Origin: an uncultured Thermomicrobia bacterium
GTDB taxonomy: Bacteria; Chloroflexota; Chloroflexia; Thermomicrobiales; JALYUS01
Direction of reading: 5' to 3'
NCBI GenBank assembly: GCA_937968015.1
Contig: CALBSO010000069.1
Location: 11,426-75,425 of the forward strand
Length of the DNA stretch: 64,000 nucleotides
The position numbers were made by a program, and so were the translations under genes. Position 1 is the first letter of the stretch. Each line of letters begins with the position of its first letter. The notes under the pieces are model-generated. The model was given only the letters and a program-made list of their open reading frames with translations. It was not told where the DNA came from and searched no databases. This document shows, in pieces, positions 43,689-52,019 of this stretch.

Positions 43689-45101
43689 TTACTTCTTGAC
43701 TGGCGGCGCGACTTTGTCGGCGGCGACGGTCGCGACGGGCTGAGACTCGTAGCCGTCGCCCTGCTTGACAAGCTTGACCTGGAACATCGGCTGCACGAGC
43801 GCGTGATCCTCCTTGCGGATCGTGTAATCGCCCTTCACGCCCTTGAAGGAGTAACCCTCCAGCGCCGCGATCATCTTTTTCACATCGTTGCCGTCCGCGC
43901 CCTCAATTGCGTGGACGATCATCTGCGCGCCTGCGAAACCGTCCGGGTCGAAAAGGTCGGGCAACTGATTCTTCTTTTTCAGGGCATTAACGAGGTACTG
44001 ATTCGCCTCGTTCTGCGGCGCCTGATAGATGTAGTGCGACAAGAAGGCGATTTTGTCCGCCGCCGGGCCGAAAATCGGATAGGTCGAGCGCTGATCGAGG
44101 CCGGTGACGACCTTGTTGCTCGTCAGCACGCCCTGGCTGTCGAGTGCGCCGTACATCGCCGTCGCGGTCGTCCCTGCCCAGGCGACGAAGACCAGATCCG
44201 CCTTCTTCCCTACGACCTGCTGCGCGAACGGCGCGAAGTCCTTCGCATCCTGCGGGACGAGCAGTTGGTCAACCGTCGCGCCGTCGGGGCCGAAAATCTG
44301 CTTGACTGCCGCGACGTTGGACTGGCCGAAGGCGGAGTCCTGCGCGAAGACGAGGACGTTCTTGCCTTTGAGGTCGGTGAGGAACGACTTCGCCGTCTGC
44401 ACATCCTGCAACGATTGCCGCCCGGAGCGGAACGTGTAGCCATTGATGCCGGTGATCGCGTCCGCCGCCGCCGGGCCGCTGATGAAGAGCACCTGGTTCT
44501 GCTCCGCGAGTGGCGCGACCTGCAAGGCGACGCCGGAGACGACCGACCCGCCGATGATCTTGTACCCCTGCCCGATGAAGTCCTTCGCTGCCGCGACGCC
44601 GGTTGCGGGATCGCCCGCGTCGTCCTTGATGTCCAACTGCACCTTGTGCCCGGCGATGACGCCCGTGCCCTTGGTGGCGAAGTCGAGGCCGATCTGCAAT
44701 CCATCGAGGTACTGCGCCCCGTACGACGCGAGCGGGCCGGACTTCGACGTGACGATGCCGACTTTGATCGTGTCCTTTATCGTGACGGCCGCCGGGCTTG
44801 TCACGGCAGCGGTCGTCGCGGCAGGCGCGGTCGTGCCGCTCGGCGCGGCGACGCTCCCGGCCGGTCGGGTCGCGGCAGCGGCGGACCCCGCAGCGAGCAC
44901 GGCGGGCGGGCTCGCCGTGGCAGGGGCGGCCGTCCCACTCGGTGCGGTTGTGGCCGCCGGTTTCGGCGTATCAGTTGCCTTGCTGCCGCCGCAGGCCGCC
45001 AGCACAGCGGCGACACTCGCGGCAGCCGACAGTTTCAGCATCTCCCGGCGCCGCAACGGACGCCCGCCGTTTTCTCCGCGCGCATCATCGAACAAATGCA
45101 T
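43689..45101 (-). CDS. ABC transporter substrate-binding lipoprotein (Peripla_BP_6, LivK type)
   Basis: The 470-aa protein starts with a twin-arginine-like RRREMLKLSAAASVAAVLAAC signal ending in a lipobox at Cys37 (LAAC). A Thr/Ala/Pro tether of about 75 residues follows, then a type I periplasmic binding fold: IKVGIVTSKSGPLASYGAQ, GYKIIGGSVVSGVAL and KNVLVFAQDSAFGQ. It delivers branched-chain amino acids or related amides to LivHMGF encoded downstream. AAGGGAAAG precedes the ATG. Confidence 0.92.
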   Translation of the reverse strand: MHLFDDARGENGGRPLRRREMLKLSAAASVAAVLAACGGSKATDTPKPAATTAPSGTAAPATASPPAVLAAGSAAAATRPAGSVAAPSGTTAPAATTAAVTSPAAVTIKDTIKVGIVTSKSGPLASYGAQYLDGLQIGLDFATKGTGVIAGHKVQLDIKDDAGDPATGVAAAKDFIGQGYKIIGGSVVSGVALQVAPLAEQNQVLFISGPAAADAITGINGYTFRSGRQSLQDVQTAKSFLTDLKGKNVLVFAQDSAFGQSNVAAVKQIFGPDGATVDQLLVPQDAKDFAPFAQQVVGKKADLVFVAWAGTTATAMYGALDSQGVLTSNKVVTGLDQRSTYPIFGPAADKIAFLSHYIYQAPQNEANQYLVNALKKKNQLPDLFDPDGFAGAQMIVHAIEGADGNDVKKMIAALEGYSFKGVKGDYTIRKEDHALVQPMFQVKLVKQGDGYESQPVATVAADKVAPPVKK

Positions 45102-45294
45102 TGTCTTTCCCTTCTTTCATCGCATCACTTTTCTTTTTCCCGGGCGCAGTATGCGTGATCGCTGGACAAAGCACAATTCTGTGCCACCGCCGAGCCGCGA
45201 CAGGAGAATCGGAACCACGAAGACACGAATTTCTTCCGGCTACGGTACCATGGGTCGCGAGAACGATGCCAGGCATGAGAAGGAGGATACAAAG
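45102..45294. other. Divergent intergenic region with AACCACGAAGACACGAAT repeat arm
   Basis: 193 bp between the binding-protein gene (minus) and the SDR gene (plus). At 45211-45230 it contains GGAACCACGAAGACACGAAT, a single arm related to the inverted elements at 59303 and 60793. AGGAGG at 45281-45286 is the ribosome binding site of the SDR gene. Confidence 0.4.
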
Positions 45295-46110
45295 ATGCGA
45301 CTGGAAGGGAAGATCGCACTGGTGACGGGCGCGAGCCACGGGATCGGCAAGGCGACGGCGCTCGTCTTCGCGCGCGAGGGGGCGGATGTCGCGATCACCT
45401 ACCGGGGGCGCGAGGACGGGGCGATGGAGACGGCGCGGGAGATCGAAGGGCTGGGGCGGCGCGCCCTCGTCTGGCATGCGGAGATGACCAACCCGGACGA
45501 TTGCACGCGCGTCGTGGACGACACAATCCGCGATTTCGGGCGGCTCGACATCCTCATCAACAACGCGGGCGGCGGGCGCGGCGACGCCTTGCTGCATCTC
45601 ACACCCGAAGACTGGCACTACACGATCAATCTCTGCGTCACCGCGCCCTTCCTCTGCGGGCAGCGGGCGGCACAGCACATGACGGAGCGCGGTGGGGGCG
45701 GCGCAATCGTCAATATCTCCTCCGTCCATTCCGACCACGCGTGGCCGAACGACGCGGCATACGGTGTCGCGAAGGCGGGGTTGAATCGCCTGACCAGGAG
45801 CATGGCGCTCGAATGGGCACGCTTCGGCATCCGCGTCAACTGCATCGCGCCCGGCTACATTGAGGTCGCCGTCACGCCGGAGGAGCAGGAGCGCTATCGC
45901 GGGGAGAAGACAGGCGCGGAACCCGCTATCCCCGCCCAGCGTACCGGCCGCCCGGAAGAGATCGCCCACGCCGCCTTGTATCTCGCCTCCGACGAGGCAC
46001 AATACACGACGGGCCAACTGCTCTTCGTAGACGGCGGTCTCCTCCTCCCGCCCCTCACCGTCGCCGACTATATGCGCGGCGACCGCACTGGCCGGGGATT
46101 GGCGGGGTAG
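45295..46110 (+). CDS. Short-chain dehydrogenase/reductase
   Basis: The 271-aa classical SDR has the cofactor motif TGASHGIG (11-18), NNAG (89-92), and the catalytic Ser near 142-143, Tyr156 and Lys160 in AAYGVAKAG. C-terminal QYTTGQLLFVDGG is conserved. The ATG at 45295 follows AGGAGG at 45281. Its substrate is unknown. The last 28 codons (LLLPPLTVADYMRGDRTGRG and flanks) are repeated at 46826-46910, exactly 800 bp downstream, on the far side of hicAB. Confidence 0.92.
   Translation: MRLEGKIALVTGASHGIGKATALVFAREGADVAITYRGREDGAMETAREIEGLGRRALVWHAEMTNPDDCTRVVDDTIRDFGRLDILINNAGGGRGDALLHLTPEDWHYTINLCVTAPFLCGQRAAQHMTERGGGGAIVNISSVHSDHAWPNDAAYGVAKAGLNRLTRSMALEWARFGIRVNCIAPGYIEVAVTPEEQERYRGEKTGAEPAIPAQRTGRPEEIAHAALYLASDEAQYTTGQLLFVDGGLLLPPLTVADYMRGDRTGRGLAG
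46026..46110 (+). repeat. Direct repeat copy 1: 3' end of the SDR gene
   Basis: 85 bp that recur at 46826-46910 with only a few base changes (an A/G and a T/C near the start, a G/C and C/G swap in CCCGCCCCTC versus CCCCCCGCTC, and TAG versus TGA at the end). The offset is exactly 800 bp. Confidence 0.85.
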
Positions 46111-46180
46111 CGGGAATGTCCTCGGACTCATGGGCGAGGCAACGCCGCGCGGGGCGAACGGTAAAGGGATCAATCCGGCG

Positions 46181-46189
46181 TGCTATACT
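46181..46189 (+). promoter_or_regulatory. Extended -10 promoter of hicAB
   Basis: TGCTATACT, an extended -10 (TGn plus TATACT), ends 14 bases before the hicA ATG. A start site near 46196 would give a leader of about eight bases, with the AGGAG at 46191-46195 at or before the 5' end. Confidence 0.5.
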
Positions 46190-46203
46190 GAGGAGCGTCG
46201 ATA

Positions 46204-46398
46204 ATGCCGGTCAAGGTGCGGGAAGTGATCAAGCGGTTGGAAGCCGATGGCTGGAAGAGACTCCCGGGCAAGGCAACCGGCCATCGTCAGTACAGACACC
46301 CGAGAAAAACAGGTAAAGTGACGGTCGCGGGTCAAATGAATGACGATTTGGACCCCAAGACATGGAAAAGCATCCAAGAGCAAGCCGGTTGGCGATAA
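46204..46398 (+). CDS. hicA: HicA-family mRNA interferase toxin
   Basis: The 64-aa protein has the YcfA/HicA double-stranded RNA-binding-like fold: VKVREVIKRLEADGWK, a catalytic-type His27 in GHRQYRHP, and KVTVAGQMNDDLDPKTWKSIQEQAG. HicA cleaves mRNAs to arrest growth until neutralised by HicB. It precedes hicB by 11 bp, the usual order. The pair sits between two copies of the SDR 3' end. Confidence 0.93.
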   Translation: MPVKVREVIKRLEADGWKRLPGKATGHRQYRHPRKTGKVTVAGQMNDDLDPKTWKSIQEQAGWR

Positions 46399-46409
46399 GG
46401 AGAATCGCT

Positions 46410-46634
46410 ATGCACTATGCAATCGTCATCACGCGAATGCCGCGCAACTACTCGGCGTACGTCCCGGATTTGCCTGGCTGTATCGCAACGGGCAATACGT
46501 TAGAGGAAGTCCGGCAGAATATGCGGGAGGCAGTGGAGTTGCACGTCGCCGCCATGCAAGAGGACGGCGATGCATTCCCGGAATATGAATCGTTCGGGGA
46601 AACCGTCGAAGTGAGCGCCCTCGTTCCCGCATAA
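46410..46634 (+). CDS. hicB: HicB-family antitoxin (short form)
   Basis: The 74-aa protein has the partial RNase H-like HicB fold: YAIVITRMPRNYSAYVPDLPGC, IATGNTLEEVRQNMREAVELH, and EDGDAFPE. It lacks the C-terminal DNA-binding domain of longer HicB proteins, so autoregulation may be weak or indirect. AAGGAGA precedes the ATG at 46410. Confidence 0.92.
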   Translation: MHYAIVITRMPRNYSAYVPDLPGCIATGNTLEEVRQNMREAVELHVAAMQEDGDAFPEYESFGETVEVSALVPA

Positions 46635-46958
46635 TCCCTCGCCTCTCGTTGGCTCCGACAATCTACGGGCCCGTGCGCAGGGCAATGCTCTTGCCTTTGC
46701 TGATTCCAGCTCAACCTTCGCGCCCCTTCCCGATACGACTGGATACACGGCACGAGTATCGTCGCTGCTGCGAACCCGCTTACCCCCGAAGAGGCCAGGT
46801 GCCATCCATTACCAAAGCGTTACATCGTGGACGGCGGCCTCCTCCTCCCCCCGCTCACCGTCGCCGACTATATGCGCGGCGACCGCACTGGCCGGGGATT
46901 GGCGGGGTGACGGTGCGGATCAAAGGGCTTCATCGCTCGACACACCGGGGAGACTGGG
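46635..46958. other. Region holding the duplicated SDR tail, otherwise no gene
   Basis: 324 bp between hicB and the acetyltransferase gene. Its second half contains direct repeat copy 2. In the SDR reading frame the sequence just upstream reads LTPEEARCHPLPKRYIVDGG, which could be a decayed SDR segment. No start codon or ribosome binding site supports a gene. Confidence 0.5.
46826..46910 (+). repeat. Direct repeat copy 2: displaced SDR 3' end
   Basis: Matches 46026-46110 and still reads VDGGLLLPPLTVADYMRG and onward to a TGA stop in frame, but has no SDR gene attached. Either the remnant of a duplicated gene or the far flank of a segment inserted at the SDR 3' end. Confidence 0.85.
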
Positions 46959-47414
46959 ATGGATGAGGTAACGATTCGATTGGCGCATGCAGAGGATCGA
47001 GAAGCAATCGCCGCATGTGTCAATGCGGCCTATAAAATGTACATTGAGCGGATGGGGAAAAAGCCCGCGCCGATGCTTGCGGATTATGCCGCGTTAATCA
47101 CGGCGGGCGTTGTCTACGTCATTCCTGCCGACGATGGAGTATCTGGCATCGTTGTACTGTTCCCTCGGGCGGATCACCTATTCCTCGAAAACGTCGCGGT
47201 ACGACCAAAGGAGCAGGGCAGGGGATTAGGGAAAGCCCTCATGGCCTTTGTGGAGCGGCAAGCGCGCGCCGCAAACCTGTGCGAGATTCGCCTGTACACG
47301 CACGAGCGGATGACGGAAAATCTCGCCTACTATCGCAAACTCGGCTATGAGGAAGTCGAACGACGGGTAGAAGATGGCTATCACCGCGTCTTCATGCGGA
47401 AGATGCTGCCGTAA
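46959..47414 (+). CDS. GNAT-family N-acetyltransferase
   Basis: A 151-aa GNAT enzyme. FLENVAVRPKEQGRGLGKALMAFVE contains the acetyl-CoA loop (EQGRGLGKAL), followed by RLYTHERMTENLAYYRKLGYEEV, the usual motif B with the catalytic-type Tyr. It begins shortly after the displaced SDR 3' end, with GGGGAGACTGGG before the ATG. Substrate unknown. Confidence 0.9.
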   Translation: MDEVTIRLAHAEDREAIAACVNAAYKMYIERMGKKPAPMLADYAALITAGVVYVIPADDGVSGIVVLFPRADHLFLENVAVRPKEQGRGLGKALMAFVERQARAANLCEIRLYTHERMTENLAYYRKLGYEEVERRVEDGYHRVFMRKMLP

Positions 47415-47581
47415 ATCTGTCGTCGCTCTCGCCGCCTGTTGTACCTTTGACCGGAGCCACAACGCGTGACCGCATAAACCCCTTTCCCATCCCCACAGAG
47501 ATGCAACCTGACCGGACATCGGTGATACTGCATGGCACGATTAGTCATCTGCTGCCTGTTGGTAACCGAGAGGAGTCCGCC

Positions 47582-48463
47582 ATGCCGAAACCGGATGAGA
47601 TTGGCGTACCGAGCAACTGGGGTCGTTGGGGGGAAGAGGATGAGCGGGGGACGGCGAACCTGCTGAGTGCGGGGTTGGTGCGGGAAGCGGCGCGATTGAT
47701 TCAGCGCGGCACGGTTTACTCGCTCGCCGCGCCCCTCTCGCCGGACGGGCCGAATCTGCCGAGTCGCCGCCCGACGTGGCATGTCGTCACGACGCGCCGC
47801 CGCCCGGATGGCGTGCTCTCCGGCGCGGACGATGTCGTGATGATGCACACGCACGGCACGACGCACATTGACGCCCTCTGCCATATCTATATGGGCGACA
47901 CGCTCTACAATGGCCATTCGTCGCACAAAATCCTGCCGTCGGGCGCGCAGAAGTGCGGCATCCAGAATGTCGGGCCGATGGTTGGGCGGGGCATCCTGCT
48001 CGACATCGCGGGCTTTCGCGGTGTCCCCCATCTCGATAGCGGCGAAGCAATCGAGCCGGACGAACTCGACGCCTGCGCCGCCAGGCAGGGTGTCACCATC
48101 CAGCCGGGCGACACGGTCCTGATCCGCACGGGCTGGTGGCAACTGTTCGGCGGCGGCGCGGAGGCGCGGCAACGCTTCTATGCCTCCGAGCCGGGGTTGA
48201 GCGGCGCGTGCGGCCAGTGGTTCAAGGAGCATGACATCGTCGCCCTCGGCGGAGATAACCCGGCGGTCGAGGTCATTCGCTCCTGGGCGGACGCGCTGCC
48301 CCTGCATCAAGCGGTGATCTGGGGCTGTGGCGGCTATCTGATCGAATTCCTCGATCTCGAACGCCTCGCCGCCGACCGGGTCTACCAGTTCCTCTACGTC
48401 GCTACCCCGCTGCGGTTGGAGGGTGGCGTCGGCAGCCCGATTGTGCCGCTGGCGATTGTGTAG
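47582..48463 (+). CDS. Cyclase-family (kynurenine formamidase-like) metal hydrolase
   Basis: The 293-aa protein matches the putative-cyclase family of metal-dependent amide and lactone hydrolases. Its metal-binding motif is HTHGTTHIDALCH (residues 89-101, HxGTHxD type), and later GDTVLIRTGWW and VALGGDNPAVE are typical. I start at ATG 47582 after GAGAGGAG. Relatives include kynurenine formamidase and isatin hydrolase, so the substrate is uncertain. An inverted heptamer element follows its TAG. Confidence 0.87.
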   Translation: MPKPDEIGVPSNWGRWGEEDERGTANLLSAGLVREAARLIQRGTVYSLAAPLSPDGPNLPSRRPTWHVVTTRRRPDGVLSGADDVVMMHTHGTTHIDALCHIYMGDTLYNGHSSHKILPSGAQKCGIQNVGPMVGRGILLDIAGFRGVPHLDSGEAIEPDELDACAARQGVTIQPGDTVLIRTGWWQLFGGGAEARQRFYASEPGLSGACGQWFKEHDIVALGGDNPAVEVIRSWADALPLHQAVIWGCGGYLIEFLDLERLAADRVYQFLYVATPLRLEGGVGSPIVPLAIV

Positions 48464-48469
48464 CGGGCA

Positions 48470-48533
48470 AGTCGGCGGTCGGCAGTGGTTCGGGTTCCCT
48501 TCCACCGCCTTTCGACTGCCGACCGCCGCCGTC
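48470..48533. repeat. Inverted heptamer element after the cyclase gene
   Basis: AGTCGGC GGTCGGC AGTGGTT on the left faces CGACTGC CGACCGC CGCCGTC on the right, on the same strand. Left and right units are reverse complements (GTCGGC to GCCGAC), so the transcript can fold into a hairpin. Confidence 0.6.
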
Positions 48534-48607
48534 TGGCACGCATCCTGCACACCTGTCCTGCGTATATAAAGGGGTGCGAGTCCATCTCATTCGGAAAGGA
48601 TACATGC

Positions 48608-49936
48608 ATGGATCGTGTGAACCAGGCTTCTGCCGCGACGGCGATTGAGTATCTGATCATCGGGGGTGGTCTCGCTGGGGCAATGGCAGCGGAAGCGATC
48701 CGCGAGCGTGGCGGAGGCGGGCGTGTCGTCGTCGTCACGGACGATCACGAGCGGCCGTATCACCGCCCGCCGCTCTCCAAAGAATATCTGCGCGGCGATC
48801 AGGAGCGCAAGGACGTTTTCGTTCATCCACCGGAGTGGCACAACGAGCAGGGTGTCGAACTGATGACGCAGATACGTGCCACGAGCCTCGATCCAAAACT
48901 GCATCAGGTGACGCTCGACGACGGACGGACACTCCACTACAAGAAACTCCTGCTCGCGACGGGCGGTACACCGCGGCAGTTGGAGATTCCCGGCGCGGAG
49001 TTGGACGGTGTCCATTATCTCCGCTGGCTGGACGACTCCGACGCGCTCCGTGGCGCTGCGGCGAAGGCGAAGCACGCGGCGGTGATCGGTGGGAGTTTCA
49101 TTGGCGTCGAGGTCGCGGCCGCGCTCGCCCACTACAAGGTAGACACGACCGTGATCGTGAAGGGCAAGACGATCTGGGAGTCGTTCATGCCGGAACACCT
49201 CGCGATGTTCTTCCAGCAGACGCTCGCGGATCACGGCGTGAAGTTCCTTACCAAGGACGAGGCGGTACGCATCCTGCCGCAGTCCGGCTCGATGCGCGCG
49301 GGGATGGTCGCGACGAAGAAGGGGCACACCGTCGGCGGCGATCTGATCGTCGCGGGCGTCGGCATCCACCTGAACCGCGATCTGGTGGACGCGGCGGGGC
49401 TGAAGACAGACAAGAAAACGCGGGGAGTCACCGTCAATGAGTACCTGCAAACGAGCGACCCGGACATCTACGCGGCGGGCGACATCGCCGCCTTCCCCGA
49501 TCCCGTTTTCGGTACGCGGCGCGTGGAGCACTGGGATACCGCGCTCACGCAAGGCAAGACCGCAGGCGCGAACATGGCGGGCGCGCATGAGCCGTACGAT
49601 CATGTGCAATACTACTTCTCGGACCTCTTCGACCTCGGCATCGAAGTGCTCGGCAACCCGCAGCCGGACGCGCATATCATCGTGCGCGGCAAGATGGAGG
49701 ACCGCACCTTCGCCGCTCTGTATCTGGATGGCTCGCGCGATGTCGTGATCGGTGCGCTGGCGGTCAACCGCCCGCCGGAGGAGTTGGACCAGTACCGCGT
49801 CCTCATCCGCCAGAAGGCGTCGCTCCGCGGCTTCCTGCGCGAGGCGGAGCAGCACCCCGATGAGGACCTGACCGGCCTCGTCCCAGACCTCGACGCCGCA
49901 AACCAGATGATGGAGGCGGGAGAGCAAGCGCAATAG
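48608..49936 (+). CDS. FAD/NAD(P)-dependent oxidoreductase (ferredoxin reductase type)
   Basis: The 442-aa flavoprotein has an N-terminal FAD-binding GGGLAG (19-24), RPYHRPPLSKEYL, the NAD(P)-binding VIGGSFIGVEVA and the second FAD motif IYAAGDIAAFPDP. It resembles the AIF-like/putidaredoxin reductase-type enzymes that reduce Rieske or 2Fe-2S ferredoxins, and the C-terminal domain (YFSDLFDLGIEVLG) fits. No oxygenase or ferredoxin gene is adjacent. ATG 48608, with GGAAAGGA upstream. Confidence 0.9.
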   Translation: MDRVNQASAATAIEYLIIGGGLAGAMAAEAIRERGGGGRVVVVTDDHERPYHRPPLSKEYLRGDQERKDVFVHPPEWHNEQGVELMTQIRATSLDPKLHQVTLDDGRTLHYKKLLLATGGTPRQLEIPGAELDGVHYLRWLDDSDALRGAAAKAKHAAVIGGSFIGVEVAAALAHYKVDTTVIVKGKTIWESFMPEHLAMFFQQTLADHGVKFLTKDEAVRILPQSGSMRAGMVATKKGHTVGGDLIVAGVGIHLNRDLVDAAGLKTDKKTRGVTVNEYLQTSDPDIYAAGDIAAFPDPVFGTRRVEHWDTALTQGKTAGANMAGAHEPYDHVQYYFSDLFDLGIEVLGNPQPDAHIIVRGKMEDRTFAALYLDGSRDVVIGALAVNRPPEELDQYRVLIRQKASLRGFLREAEQHPDEDLTGLVPDLDAANQMMEAGEQAQ

Positions 49937-50024
49937 CAGCATCGTTCACATGATAGACTGGTGGCGGCTCTCACGGGCCGCCCCTTCGTTTCCAATGCGT
50001 CCATGTGGAGATGACATTCGCCGG

Positions 50025-50801
50025 ATGCCTGTTGATAACGCGATCTACGATACCGAGCCGTGGCGGAATGAGAACCGCTTCCTCTCCACACTCTACGCGC
50101 TCACGCCCGTCCGGTTCGGCTATCTGCGCGATGTGCTCGTCAATCAACTGCACCTTGATCCGAAGGGCAAGCGAACGCTCGATATTGGCTGCGGCGGTGG
50201 CTTCCTCGCGGAGGAATTCGCGCAACTCGGTTGCGATGTGACCGGCATTGACCCTTCCGTACCGACCATTGCGCAGGCAGAGACACATGCAAAGGAAGCC
50301 GGCCTGGCGATCACCTATCGCATTGCGCCCGGCGAGGCGATTCCCTTCGCGGACGCGACGTTCGACATCGCCTATTGCTGCGATGTATTGGAGCATGTGG
50401 ACGATCTTGACAAGGTGATCGCCGAGACGGCGCGCGTGCTCAAACCAGGTGGCGTCTATCTCTTCGACACAATCAACCGGACATTCATCAGCAAACTGGT
50501 CGTTATCAAACTCTTCCAGGAGTGGAAGGTGACGCGCCTCATCGCGACGAACCTCCACGATTGGGCGATGTTCATTACGCCGAACGAACTGCGCGCGGCG
50601 CTGACACGGCATGGTCTGCCATGCCGGGAAATCGTCGGCATCAATCCGAAAGGCAACCCGCTCCGCGCCATTCGGGCATTCCGGCAACTGAAACGCGGCG
50701 AAATCTCCTACGCCGAACTCGGCACGCATGTGCCAATCGCGGTCGGCACGCGGACGCCGATCCAGTACGCGGGCTACGCGATCAAGTCTGCCGACGGATA
50801 G
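50025..50801 (+). CDS. UbiG/Coq3-like SAM-dependent methyltransferase
   Basis: The 258-aa protein has motif I TLDIGCGGGFLAEEFA, GIDPSV, the FDIAYCCDVLEHVDDL and ARVLKPGGVYLFDTINRT segments, which are close to the ubiquinone O-methyltransferase UbiG/Coq3 pattern. LHDWAMFITPNEL is also typical. A quinone substrate is not assured, since Chloroflexota generally make menaquinone. The start is uncertain: ATG 50025 (MPVDNAIYD) follows GTGGAG, and 49995 is an alternative. Confidence 0.85.
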   Translation: MPVDNAIYDTEPWRNENRFLSTLYALTPVRFGYLRDVLVNQLHLDPKGKRTLDIGCGGGFLAEEFAQLGCDVTGIDPSVPTIAQAETHAKEAGLAITYRIAPGEAIPFADATFDIAYCCDVLEHVDDLDKVIAETARVLKPGGVYLFDTINRTFISKLVVIKLFQEWKVTRLIATNLHDWAMFITPNELRAALTRHGLPCREIVGINPKGNPLRAIRAFRQLKRGEISYAELGTHVPIAVGTRTPIQYAGYAIKSADG

Positions 50802-50895
50802 CCAGAAACGAAATGCCTTGTCCTCCCATCCGACAGCGCGTACGATGAGCCAACGACAACGCCGATTCCACATTCGTACGGGAGGGAACCCACCG

Positions 50896-51915
50896 ATGAC
50901 CAGTGCCGCACCCGCATTCACGACAGATACGACCGATTTTCCTTGGCAAATTCCGACGCTCCACGATGTCTATGTCGCCCGCGCGACGATTGCCCCCTAC
51001 TTCACGCCGACGCCGCTCATCCAGCCGTGGCTGCTGAAAGAGGAACTTGGCTGCACCGTCTACGTCAAGTGTGAGAGCCTGACGCCGATCGGTTCGTTCA
51101 AACTGCGCGGCGGCATCAACTTGCTCGCGCAAATGAGCGAAGAAGAGCGGGCGCGTGGCATCGTCACGGCGAGCACGGGGAATCACGGCCAGTCCATCGC
51201 CTATGCATCACGTCTCTTCGGTACGCGGGCGATCATCTATGGGCCGGAGGCCGCGAACCCCGACAAAGTGCGTTCGATGCGCGCCCTCGGCGCGGAGGTC
51301 GTGCGCTACGGCAAGGACATCGGCGAATTCCTCGGCGAGGCGCAGCGGCGCGCGGCGGCGGAGGGAATGCGCTTCGTCCATCCCGCCAACGAACCGCTCC
51401 TGATCGCCGGGGTCGCGACGTACACATTGGAAATCCTCGAAGCCGTACCTGATCTCGATGTACTGCTCGTGCCCCTCGGCGGCGGGAGCGGCATATCGGG
51501 CGCGTCGGTCGTCGCGAAGGCAATCAACCCGAAGGTCCGCGTGATCGGCGTGCAGGCGGCGGGCGCACCGGCCGTCTACGAATCGTGGCGCGCGGGCCGA
51601 ATGATTTCGTTCGACTCGCTCCACACGTTCGCGGAGGGTCTCGCCACCCGCGAGGCGTTCGCGCTTCCCTTCGCGATGCGCTCCGGCGTGGACGATGTTG
51701 TCCTGGTCTCGGAAGAAGAGATGCGGCAGGCGATCCTGCTCCTCCTGCGCGCCGGGCGACTGCTCGCCGAGGGCGCGGGCGCGGCGGCCACGGCAGCAGC
51801 GGTGAAACTGCGCGACGAACTGGCGGGCAAGAACGTCGCCGTCATCCTCTCCGGCGGCAACCTGACGCTCGACACTCTCCGCCACGCGCTGATTGATCCC
51901 GACTCTTGGACCTGA
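50896..51915 (+). CDS. PLP-dependent threonine/serine dehydratase-type enzyme
   Basis: The 339-aa fold-type II PLP enzyme has the Schiff-base lysine in SFKLRGG (Lys69), the STGNHGQSIAYAS phosphate and substrate loop, and the glycine-rich PLP-phosphate loop LGGGSGISG. The C-terminal SGGNL is also conserved. It lacks the ACT regulatory domain of biosynthetic IlvA, so it is a catabolic threonine/serine dehydratase or related racemase. ATG 50896 follows GGAGGG. Confidence 0.9.
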   Translation: MTSAAPAFTTDTTDFPWQIPTLHDVYVARATIAPYFTPTPLIQPWLLKEELGCTVYVKCESLTPIGSFKLRGGINLLAQMSEEERARGIVTASTGNHGQSIAYASRLFGTRAIIYGPEAANPDKVRSMRALGAEVVRYGKDIGEFLGEAQRRAAAEGMRFVHPANEPLLIAGVATYTLEILEAVPDLDVLLVPLGGGSGISGASVVAKAINPKVRVIGVQAAGAPAVYESWRAGRMISFDSLHTFAEGLATREAFALPFAMRSGVDDVVLVSEEEMRQAILLLLRAGRLLAEGAGAAATAAAVKLRDELAGKNVAVILSGGNLTLDTLRHALIDPDSWT

Positions 51916-52019
51916 AAGCGGCTCGATTCTCTCCCGGCGCTCGGGTCTGGTGGCAATCGCTTTGCATGCCGTAGTACCATGCACCGGGGTTGTGAGAGCC
52001 CGAAGGGAAGGAGCGGCTG

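Noticed and set aside
44443..45294. Long upstream extension of the SDR gene
   Set aside because: It lies antisense to the liv binding-protein gene; AGGAGG and the TGASHGIG motif place the start at 45295.
46649..46966. 105-codon open frame between hicB and the acetyltransferase gene
   Set aside because: It reads the duplicated SDR tail out of frame and has no ribosome binding site.
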